Below are positions 1-6,414 of a DNA stretch of 64,000 nucleotides, piece by piece. This stretch comes from Bacillota bacterium. GTDB lineage: Bacteria > Bacillota > Clostridia > Acetivibrionales > DTU013. How positions within the stretch are numbered: the stretch's first letter is position 1; every line of letters begins with the position of its first letter. The translations under genes were made by a program, and so were the position numbers. The notes beneath the pieces are model-generated. The model did not search any database and was not told the DNA's origin. It saw only the letters and a list, made by a program, of their open reading frames with translations. Where the stretch lies: assembly GCA_023412915.1 (NCBI GenBank), contig JAEZRE010000015.1, positions 124,001-188,000 of the forward strand, in the 5' to 3' direction.

Positions 1-648
1 GGATGAACTGATGAAAAATCCCAGAAGTATAGCTATAACTACGGCAGCCGCCACTACGATAATCAGCAGCATCGTTGCCGACTGTGCCGCCGATGTGTTC
101 TGTGTATTCCTGTCCGTCGCGATCTGTTCCTTAAGGCTGCTTAAGAAGTCAATCGAATCCTGGAGCGCCTTGGACGCCTTGCCACTGTCTCCGTCCGCAG
201 CCATCAGGCTCATAACCTGTTCATCCTGATTGTCCCGCGCCAGGGCGATATCTTTATCGAGTGTGATATAGAAAGCATTCAGAGCGTCTGTAAATACTTT
301 GTATGCGTCCTGCCCCTCCTTTGTCAGGAGAGTTTTCTCCAATTCGGGCGCCATACTGGCTATTTCCTTCTTACTGTCATTAATACTGGCGACAGCGGCA
401 TCAATTTCATTGGTATCACTTGCGAGCACCATATCTCTGAGGCTTACCCTGATATATTGAAAGGCCACCGATATATCGGACATTTGCTCAATTGGAATAG
501 TGCAATTTACGTACAGCTCAGTATCATTCTTCTGGATATCGGTTAAGTTCAATATCGATATAACACCTACGACTCCTGCGAGCAACGCTACCAGAATGAA
601 ACCGGACAGTAGCTTGACGGATATTTTCAAATTATTGAACCATCTCAT
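1..648 (-). CDS. Methyl-accepting chemotaxis protein, N-terminal part (cut by window edge)
   Basis: Membrane chemoreceptor that signals through CheW to CheA. The reading frame starts at the ATG at 648 and is still open at base 1, so only the first 216 residues are present. They begin MRWFNNLKISVKLLSGF, a short cytoplasmic tail running into transmembrane segment 1 (about residues 12-33). An acidic, helical extracellular region of about 150 residues follows, of the four-helix-bundle (4HB_MCP) kind, and a second hydrophobic segment rich in Ile/Val/Ala starts at about residue 190. HAMP and the signalling tip lie outside the window. The gene is 15 bp downstream of cheW and is the last visible gene of the operon, which suggests its ligand response is expressed together with its own kinase complex. 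The ligand cannot be deduced. Confidence 0.88.
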   Translation of the reverse strand, partial: MRWFNNLKISVKLLSGFILVALLAGVVGVISILNLTDIQKNDTELYVNCTIPIEQMSDISVAFQYIRVSLRDMVLASDTNEIDAAVASINDSKKEIASMAPELEKTLLTKEGQDAYKVFTDALNAFYITLDKDIALARDNQDEQVMSLMAADGDSGKASKALQDSIDFLSSLKEQIATDRNTQNTSAAQSATMLLIIVVAAAVVIAILLGFFISSS

Positions 649-663
649 TATATTTCGCCTCTC

Positions 664-1161
664 TTATTCGTTGAGATCGGACAAACGCTCGGTTTCATCC
701 TCAGTAAACAGCTTCTCGCAGTCAAGCAAAAGCTTTACGTCGTTTCCGACCTTGCCGATCATTTTAATATATCTGTTGTTCAAACCGGTATTCATCTGCG
801 GAGGTATTACAATATCCTGCTCAGGAATGGAAAGCACTTCCGAAACGCTGTCGACAATAAGCCCTATGCTAATATCCCTGATGTCCACCACAATCACGCA
901 GGTTCTGTCGTTGTAATCCCTGGGTTCTTTTTTAAAACGTAATCTTACATCCATTACCGGTATTATCTTTCCCCTCAGATTGATTATTCCTTTTATGTAT
1001 TCCGGGAGCTCAGGTATCTCGGTTACAGCCTGAATACCTATGATTTCAGTGACATACCTGATTTCGATACCGTAACTTTCCCTGCCAAGTGAAAAAGTCA
1101 AATATCTGCCATTTTGCGTATCTTCCTCAATTTCCGCGACATCTTCCATAATCTCTGCCAT
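664..1161 (-). CDS. cheW: Chemotaxis coupling protein CheW
   Basis: Adaptor that links chemoreceptors to the kinase CheA in the polar signalling array. The 165-residue protein is almost entirely one CheW domain. Residues from about 20 (YLTFSLGRESYGIEI) through EIPELPEYIKGIINLRGKIIPVMDVRLRF follow the family pattern closely, including the NLRG motif of the core barrel. A start at 1161 gives MAEIMEDVAEIEED and has a good Shine-Dalgarno (ggaaaggag) in front. It lies 41 bp downstream of cheA and 15 bp upstream of the receptor gene, so cheA-cheW-MCP reads as one operon. The acidic N-terminal extension of about 15 residues is variable among CheW proteins. Confidence 0.95.
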   Translation of the reverse strand: MAEIMEDVAEIEEDTQNGRYLTFSLGRESYGIEIRYVTEIIGIQAVTEIPELPEYIKGIINLRGKIIPVMDVRLRFKKEPRDYNDRTCVIVVDIRDISIGLIVDSVSEVLSIPEQDIVIPPQMNTGLNNRYIKMIGKVGNDVKLLLDCEKLFTEDETERLSDLNE

Positions 1162-1202
1162 GTATTCATCTCCTTTCCAACCTTATTCTCAATTCCCCTT
1201 GC

Positions 1203-3218
1203 TCACCGCGCGAGCAAGCCTCCGATATCCAGGATAAGGCTGATGCTTCCGTCTCCCAGCAGGGTGCACCCGGTAAGTCCCTTGAGCTTGTGAAATTTCC
1301 TTATGAAATTGGGCAGTGTTTTAACCACCACCTGCTGCTGGCCCAGCAGTTCATCGGCGAATATGCAAAGGCTTTTTTCATCCTGCTCCACCATAATGAT
1401 GATCCCATCGTCAAAATTGGTGATCCCGTTTCTTACCCTGTATAATTCATGGATGCGCAAAATGGGATAACATTGGCCTCTGACCATTATCATCTCGTTT
1501 TCATCCGGATCGGTTATGATGTCGCTTAGCTTTGGCTTAAAAGATTCTTTGATAGAAACGGTCGGTATAGTATAACGTGAATCTCCTACTTTTATATTCA
1601 TCCCATCTATAATTGCCAGGGTAAGAGGTATTTTGAGAGTGATCGTCGTTCCCTGGTCCGGAGCGCTTTCTACCGAAACCGAGCCTCCGACCATTTCGAT
1701 GTTCTTTGAGACCACATCCATTCCGACGCCCCGCCCTGAGAATTCGGTAGCATTATCCTTGGTAGAGAAGCCCGGAAGGAATATGAGGCTGTAAATTTCC
1801 CTGTCGGTCATCTCATCGGCGGCCTTTAAAAGCAACCCGTTTTCCTCGGCTTTTCCAAGAATCTTTTCCTTTTTCAAGCCCTTACCGTCGTCTTTAACTG
1901 TTATAAGCACTTCGCTGCCTGCATTTTTAGCTTCCAGAGTGATTTTTCCCGCTTTCGGCTTACCTTTCGCAAGCCGGTCTTCATATGGCTCAATGCCATG
2001 GTCAAGCGAATTTCGCACCAGATGCATCAATGGATCCGATATATGCTCAATAATATTTTTGTCTACCTCGGTCTCCTCGCCTATTATTTCAAGCTCCGCC
2101 TCTTTCCCCAGTTTCCTGCACATATCGCGGACTATGCGATGCATTTTGTGCAGCGTTGCCGAAAGCGGTACCATACGGACCGACATGACCATATCCTGGA
2201 TCTCGCTTGTTATTTTATTAAGGTGCCTTGCGGACTTTTGGAAGTTATCAAGCTGCAGGCCTTTCAGATCGGGATTCTGAATAACCATAGCCTCCGCTAT
2301 TACCATCTCTCCGACCAGATCCATCAGCTTATCGAGCTTTGAGACACTTACGCTTATGATATTTTGCTGCGATGAAATGTTATGCGTCTCCTTACTGTCG
2401 GGATTCTTTTCGTCACTATCATGGCTGTTGACAGTCTGAGCTTTATCAGACTGCCCGGCGGCCTCCTGCCCGAGTTCCAACAGCCGGGTCAGCTCACTGT
2501 CATTCTCCAGTTGTGAGAATTCCAGCTCTCCCAAGAAAATAGTCTTCATAAAAAAATCGTGCAGTTCTTTATACGAGCGATCGGACTTCAGATAAACCGT
2601 AAATCCGTCTCTCCTTATCGAGTCTGCACTTTCGTCGTTCTCTACAATATCTTCCGGGACATATGCCATGCTTTCCGAGAGGCCTTTTAGCTTGTGAACT
2701 ATTGAATATGCCCGGATATTCTCCATCCGGCAGCCTTCCTCGAATCTCAATACAGCTCTGTAGGTGTTTTTGGGCATTAAACTGTCGGCTTTTCCAGGAT
2801 TCACGGAGTTTTTCTTCAGAAGAGATAAAAAACTTTTTGACTTAGCGATTAAAACAGCGGCATCTCCATCCGGCACGCTACTTTCCTTCATTTTTTCAAT
2901 TTCGTTTTTAACAAAATCTATAGCTTCCAGTATCAGATCCGAAAGCGCCGGGCGGTCAATATCATCAGGCTTTTCCTGGCGTATGAAATAGAAAATGTCT
3001 TCGATGGCGTGCGTCAAGGACGATATGTTTTCGAACATCATCATTGCCGATGAGCCTTTTATGGTATGCATGATACGGAATATTTCATCAATGGCGGGCT
3101 GGCTGTAATGGTTTGATTTTTCATTCGACAATACCAATTCCTCAAGCTGTTCCAAAAGCTGAACGGTTTCAAAAACAAACATATCAAGCAAGGGTTCGTT
3201 TGAATTATGCTCCGACAT
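1203..3218 (-). CDS. cheA: Chemotaxis histidine kinase CheA
   Basis: Autophosphorylating kinase that passes phosphate to CheY/CheB. Domains in order over 671 residues: an HPt domain with the phosphorylated His at about residue 51 (IMHTIKGSSAMM); a regulator-binding P2-like region (about 155-235); a linker rich in Ser, Asp and Lys; the dimerisation helix (SVSKLDKLMDLVGEMVIAE, about 290); the ATP-binding domain with N-box HLVRNSLDHGIE, G1 DDGKGL and G2 GRGVGMDVV; and a C-terminal CheW-like domain. Length and order match canonical CheA. It starts at ATG 3218 behind an aaggggat Shine-Dalgarno and is the first gene of the operon, with a strong promoter at 3312-3341. No cheY, cheB, cheR or cheD is visible here, so this may be a secondary, receptor-dedicated array. 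Confidence 0.97.
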   Translation of the reverse strand: MSEHNSNEPLLDMFVFETVQLLEQLEELVLSNEKSNHYSQPAIDEIFRIMHTIKGSSAMMMFENISSLTHAIEDIFYFIRQEKPDDIDRPALSDLILEAIDFVKNEIEKMKESSVPDGDAAVLIAKSKSFLSLLKKNSVNPGKADSLMPKNTYRAVLRFEEGCRMENIRAYSIVHKLKGLSESMAYVPEDIVENDESADSIRRDGFTVYLKSDRSYKELHDFFMKTIFLGELEFSQLENDSELTRLLELGQEAAGQSDKAQTVNSHDSDEKNPDSKETHNISSQQNIISVSVSKLDKLMDLVGEMVIAEAMVIQNPDLKGLQLDNFQKSARHLNKITSEIQDMVMSVRMVPLSATLHKMHRIVRDMCRKLGKEAELEIIGEETEVDKNIIEHISDPLMHLVRNSLDHGIEPYEDRLAKGKPKAGKITLEAKNAGSEVLITVKDDGKGLKKEKILGKAEENGLLLKAADEMTDREIYSLIFLPGFSTKDNATEFSGRGVGMDVVSKNIEMVGGSVSVESAPDQGTTITLKIPLTLAIIDGMNIKVGDSRYTIPTVSIKESFKPKLSDIITDPDENEMIMVRGQCYPILRIHELYRVRNGITNFDDGIIIMVEQDEKSLCIFADELLGQQQVVVKTLPNFIRKFHKLKGLTGCTLLGDGSISLILDIGGLLAR

Positions 3219-3260
3219 TAGCTGTATCCCCTTTTACTCTTAATACCGTATGCTTACGTT

Positions 3261-3274
3261 GATAAAATTTTATC
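3261..3274. promoter_or_regulatory. 14-bp perfect palindrome in the cheA leader
   Basis: GATAAAATTTTATC is perfectly self-complementary and lies between the cheA promoter and its start codon. It could be an operator or simply an AT-rich symmetric stretch. No regulator is assigned. Confidence 0.3.
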
Positions 3275-3311
3275 GAGGGTTTGATTCACGTGTAATCAGC
3301 CAAACATTAAC

Positions 3312-3341
3312 AGTATAAGTCCCTTTATTGTAATTTGTCAA
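3312..3341 (-). promoter_or_regulatory. Sigma-A-type promoter of cheA-cheW-MCP
   Basis: On the minus strand, TTGACA (3341-3336) and TATACT (3317-3312) are separated by 18 bp. The -35 is perfect and the -10 has one difference from consensus. The expected start point is about 85 bases upstream of cheA. No sigma-28 (flagellar) type promoter was seen here, which suggests housekeeping rather than flagellar-class control. Confidence 0.75.
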
Positions 3342-3474
3342 TATAGCCCTGTGATTCCACGAATTCTAAGTTATGCTAAAAAAAATAGGTAAATGGTCGT
3401 TCATATTCTTATATTAGCCGGCTGATATTAAGAAAGGGGTAAGAGATAATTAACTCTTTGTTAAAAGAAATCAC

Positions 3475-3505
3475 AAAAAAATACCTTGTCACGGGGACAG
3501 GGTAT
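3475..3505 (-). terminator. Intrinsic terminator of the small gene at 3556-3738
   Basis: A 10-bp stem (3481-3490 with 3496-3505, one G-U pair) with a 5-base loop is followed on the minus strand by a run of seven T. It lies 50 bp downstream of the small minus-strand gene and supports that gene being transcribed. Confidence 0.75.
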
Positions 3506-3555
3506 CAAAGGTACAAACAAGTTACATAGAGATTCGCAGGAAGGAAGGGGGCCAT

Positions 3556-3738
3556 TTATGCGACATGCCTGTTTATACTGACCTTGCAATTGCTGCCGGC
3601 AAGCCTTGCCACCTGAAATTCGGTATTCTCCGTTATATTCAGACCTGTGTCTATAAGCTTCAAGACCGCTTCCACCAAGCTTTCGGCTTCAACAGTAAAA
3701 TTCCTGTCATTCAGTTCGATGTTCAGTTTCATAATCAA
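3556..3738 (-). CDS. Small hypothetical protein (60 aa)
   Basis: Not recognised. The 60-residue product begins MIMKLNIELNDRNFTVEAES and ends in INRHVA. It reads as a compact alternating strand/helix protein: beta-like LNIEL and FTVEAE, an amphipathic helix SLVEAVLKLIDTGLNI, then FQVARL and KVSINR. There is no signal peptide or membrane segment. ATG 3738 has an agggg Shine-Dalgarno 8 bases upstream; the second Met at residue 3 is an alternative. A good intrinsic terminator follows at 3475-3505. Together these make it a likely real single-gene transcript rather than a chance frame, although a 61-codon frame is also open on the other strand. Confidence 0.6.
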   Translation of the reverse strand: MIMKLNIELNDRNFTVEAESLVEAVLKLIDTGLNITENTEFQVARLAGSNCKVSINRHVA

Positions 3739-3831
3739 CGCCCCTGTTAAAATACTACAATACCATTCGTATTATAGTATCGGCTTTCAAGGGTATTAAC
3801 CGAATGTAAATGTTTCCATAAATAAATAGAA

Positions 3832-3899
3832 ATCGCACGTTCATAGAGCCCGTGCGATCGCTATTTTCCATAAATTAAAGCTCCGTCGTTTGGCGGAGC
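3832..3899 (+). promoter_or_regulatory. Two consecutive hairpins in the leader before the Nudix gene
   Basis: ATCGCACG (3832-3839) pairs perfectly with CGTGCGAT (3851-3858), and GCTCCG (3880-3885) pairs with CGGAGC (3894-3899). Neither is followed by a T-run on the plus strand. The second, read on the minus strand, is followed by TTTAATTT. They precede a micro-ORF and the Nudix gene and could form a structured leader. I could not match them to a known riboswitch class. Confidence 0.35.
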
Positions 3900-3936
3900 C
3901 GTTGCAAAGATTTATAAATTAAAAAGGAGGTGTAAA

Positions 3937-3957
3937 ATGAAAAAGTTTATGTTCTAA
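3937..3957 (+). CDS. Possible leader micro-ORF (6 codons)
   Basis: ATGAAAAAGTTTATGTTCTAA encodes MKKFMF. It sits 5 bases behind a near-perfect Shine-Dalgarno (aaggaggt, 3924-3931), the strongest ribosome site in this region. The next gene, the Nudix hydrolase, starts 75 bases downstream with its own aggaggg site. Such strong initiation on so short a frame suggests a leader peptide, but a chance site in a decayed region is equally possible. Confidence 0.3.
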   Translation: MKKFMF

Positions 3958-4031
3958 TATTAACAAGCAAATGTTAAGAAACTAGGGAGAAATAATTAAC
4001 TTTTTGTGAATAAGAAAAGGAGGGGCTCATA

Positions 4032-4490
4032 ATGAAGCTCACGACGTTATGCTACATAAAAAGAGACGGCAAGACCCTCATGCTCCACCGGATAAAAAAA
4101 CAGAAAGACATACACGAGGGCAAGTGGAACGGACTGGGCGGGCACATGGAAATTGGGGAAACTCCCGAGGAATGCATCGTCAGGGAAGTGTCCGAGGAAA
4201 GCGGTTTGACGCTCAAAAGCCCACAGCTCAGGGGTATCCTGACCTTTCCCCTGTTTGACGACGTTGAGGACGAATACACATTTCTCTATACGGCCGATGA
4301 ATTCGAAGGTGAACTGATGGATTCGCCCGAAGGTGTCCTCGAATGGATCGAAGACTCCAAAGTCCCGGGCCTTAACCTTTGGGAAGGCGACAGGCTGTTC
4401 CTGGAATGGCTCGAGGACGGCAGGCTGTTTTCAGGGAAGCTTATATATGAAAATGGGAATTTGAAAGGTCATAAGGTTGTTTTTTACTAA
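4032..4490 (+). CDS. Nudix hydrolase (MutT-type, 8-oxo-dGTP diphosphatase-like)
   Basis: Hydrolyses a nucleoside diphosphate linked to another moiety, probably an oxidised purine nucleoside triphosphate. The 152-residue protein carries the full Nudix box at about residues 37-59: GGHMEIGETPEECIVREVSE followed by ESG, matching GX5EX7REUXEEXGU, with the catalytic REVSEE glutamates present. The opening TLCYIKRDGKTLMLHR is the usual first strand pair. The start at ATG 4032 has an aggaggg Shine-Dalgarno. It converges on the merR gene with only 5 bp between stop codons and no visible terminator, so the two transcripts probably overlap at their ends. Substrate specificity cannot be read from sequence alone. 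Confidence 0.9.
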   Translation: MKLTTLCYIKRDGKTLMLHRIKKQKDIHEGKWNGLGGHMEIGETPEECIVREVSEESGLTLKSPQLRGILTFPLFDDVEDEYTFLYTADEFEGELMDSPEGVLEWIEDSKVPGLNLWEGDRLFLEWLEDGRLFSGKLIYENGNLKGHKVVFY

Positions 4491-4495
4491 CCCGG

Positions 4496-5023
4496 TTACA
4501 ACTCCCGGTAGTAATCCCTTATCTCTGAAATTTCTTCTTCGCTGAAGCCCAATAAACCGAGGAATTTATGGTGCTGCTCCGGCGAATGCTTCTCGAAATC
4601 GGCATGCCACTTGTCGCCGTTTTCCTCGTTTATCCCGGCATTTTCCAGTATCGCCTTCCAGACAGTTTTGTCAACCTGCCTCTCACCGTGATAAAGCCTG
4701 CTGCTGTTAATGATCCTCACGATCATATTCTGCTGTTCCTTGATTGCTTCAATCTCATAGTTCAATTGTCCCAGCCTTTTCAACAAGGATGACATGATAT
4801 TCAAGTCGCTGGCCTCAAGCAGTCTGGCGATCTCCTCGAGCGGCACCCCTGTTTTCCTTAGTAAAATAATATGCCCCAGTCTGTCAATATCCGAATCGTT
4901 ATACATTCTATAACCTGAGCCGCTTCTCGCAGACGGTTTCAGTAGGCCGAGAGAATCGTAATACAGTAGCGCCGTCCTCGACACTCCGAACATTTTTGAC
5001 ACTTTTCCTATTGAAAGCTCCAT
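4496..5023 (-). CDS. MerR-family transcriptional regulator
   Basis: DNA-binding activator that untwists promoters with an overlong spacer. The first 70 of 175 residues are a typical MerR winged helix-turn-helix: IGKVSKMFGVSRTALLYYDSLGLL, then SGSGYRMYNDSDIDRLGHIILLRKTGVPLEEI. A coiled dimerisation helix follows (residues about 78-115) and then a helical C-terminal domain (HADFEKHSPEQHHKFLGLLGF) of the TipAS-like or uncharacterised effector type. The ATG at 5023 is preferred to a GTG two codons upstream because of the spacing from GGGAGG. It is the second gene of the exporter operon, 20 bp after the exporter, and its likely operator is the 19-bp-spacer promoter at 6304-6334, so it should regulate itself and the exporter. 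Confidence 0.88.
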   Translation of the reverse strand: MELSIGKVSKMFGVSRTALLYYDSLGLLKPSARSGSGYRMYNDSDIDRLGHIILLRKTGVPLEEIARLLEASDLNIMSSLLKRLGQLNYEIEAIKEQQNMIVRIINSSRLYHGERQVDKTVWKAILENAGINEENGDKWHADFEKHSPEQHHKFLGLLGFSEEEISEIRDYYREL

Positions 5024-5043
5024 TTTCACTGCCTCCCAATAAA

Positions 5044-6261
5044 TTATACCGTTTTCTCAGTTCTTCTGCCATAAACTATAAAAAGCAGGATCGAAATGGA
5101 GATTATGGACACTCCGCATATTCCCGTCAAATTTTCGATCCTAAACCGGTCCAACAGAAAACCGAACACAAGAGTAGCCGCAGGCAGCGTCAAATTGCCG
5201 ATTGAACCGATTATGCCAAAAACTCTTCCCGCCATGGTGTTTTCAACATTTTTCTGCAGTATTGTCTGGTATGCCGTACTAATGATAATGACTGTAAGGC
5301 TTATAAACAGGAAAACAATGAAGAAAGGAATGCTACTTTTGATCCCGAAGCCTGTCAGAACGGCAAATACGATAAAAATAAAGCCTAACGCGGAGACGCC
5401 GCTGAACATTGTCCTCTCTTCCTTCCGGCTAATGCTGAAAACATTCAGCAGAAAAGCCGCCGCAATGGCGCCGAAACCGTAAAAGGTTTCAATATAGCCG
5501 AGATTCTGGGCGCCATTGCCATTGAGCCTGTTAGCAAGCACGGGTATGACGACCTGCATCGAGCCCACGAAGAAATGAATAATACCAACAATCGATATGA
5601 TTATGAGTATCTTTTTTCTTCCGAAGATATAGCTGTACCCTTCTTTTATGCTGTCCTTCATGCTCCCGGCTTTTTCAGAAGCCCCGGAGGAAGGCCCGAT
5701 GTTCATTAAAGCTTCGAAAACGGCTGCCGCCATGAACGATATGGCGTTGAATATGAAAACAAAGGCATAGCCCGGATATGAAACCGCCAAACCACCGAGA
5801 ACAGGGCCTGCAACCATTGAAATGCCGCTTGCGAGCTGGCTTTTTGCATTTGCTGCCGATATGTGCTCTTTATCGACGATCTGCGGAATGACTGCCTGAA
5901 CTGTGGGCGTAAAGAAGGCCGAGGCTATGGAAAGCAGGATTTGTGCGGCGATGATAACAACCAGATTTAAGTGCCCCAGGAAATATACGATAGCGACGAT
6001 CCCTATTACAAGCCCTCTGAAGACATCGCTTACAACCAGCAATGTCTTTCTGTCGAATCTGTCAATTATGCCGCCTATAAAAAATCCCAGCAGGACCGAT
6101 GGGGCCATTGCGAAGAAAATAACCAGACCCATTTTGGCGGACGATCCCGTTACCTGCAGCACCCAAAATGCCAGCGCCAGGGCGTAGAATTTGTCTCCTA
6201 TCTGGGAAATGAACTGCCCCGCGATCAAAAGATACAAGTCTTTATGTTTAGAGTTTATCAT
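5044..6261 (-). CDS. Major facilitator superfamily exporter
   Basis: Proton-driven efflux carrier of the 12-helix MFS_3 (enterobactin/macrolide exporter-like) type, 405 residues. Visible are LYLLIAGQFISQIGDKFYALAL (helix 1), the loop motif GGIIDRFDRKTLLVVSD between helices 2 and 3 (motif A), a central hydrophilic loop around residues 190-210 (SSGASEKAGSMKDSIKEG) and six further hydrophobic segments, ending in YGRRTEKTV. The ATG at 6261 has aaggtga 5 bases upstream; a GTG three codons earlier has no such site. The MerR gene is co-transcribed behind it, which suggests drug- or toxin-inducible export. The substrate is unknown. Confidence 0.9.
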   Translation of the reverse strand: MINSKHKDLYLLIAGQFISQIGDKFYALALAFWVLQVTGSSAKMGLVIFFAMAPSVLLGFFIGGIIDRFDRKTLLVVSDVFRGLVIGIVAIVYFLGHLNLVVIIAAQILLSIASAFFTPTVQAVIPQIVDKEHISAANAKSQLASGISMVAGPVLGGLAVSYPGYAFVFIFNAISFMAAAVFEALMNIGPSSGASEKAGSMKDSIKEGYSYIFGRKKILIIISIVGIIHFFVGSMQVVIPVLANRLNGNGAQNLGYIETFYGFGAIAAAFLLNVFSISRKEERTMFSGVSALGFIFIVFAVLTGFGIKSSIPFFIVFLFISLTVIIISTAYQTILQKNVENTMAGRVFGIIGSIGNLTLPAATLVFGFLLDRFRIENLTGICGVSIISISILLFIVYGRRTEKTV

Positions 6262-6303
6262 TACGCTCACCTTAAAACTTCAGATTTTTATTCTCCGGTT
6301 TAA

Positions 6304-6334
6304 ACTCTAAACTATAAAGCTATAGACAGGTCAA
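6304..6334 (-). promoter_or_regulatory. MerR-type promoter with 19-bp spacer and dyad
   Basis: On the minus strand TTGACC (6334-6329) and TAGAGT (6309-6304) are 19 bp apart, the overlong spacing characteristic of MerR-controlled promoters. The spacer contains the dyad CTATAaagcTATAG (6312-6325) centred between the elements. It lies about 45 bp upstream of the exporter start, so the exporter-merR operon is very probably autoregulated from here. Confidence 0.85.
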
Positions 6335-6414
6335 CAGTTTTTTTCTTACCCGCGTTTATTTCTTACCTGCGGTTTCCTTATTCGCCGCGCCGCTTTTCTG
6401 TAACCGACAGTTAC

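Noticed and set aside
3481..3505. Sequence with GGGGACAGGG as another copy of the dispersed GGGAC repeat.
   Set aside because: It is fully explained as the stem of an intrinsic terminator and lacks the GAAACACAGGGAC core.
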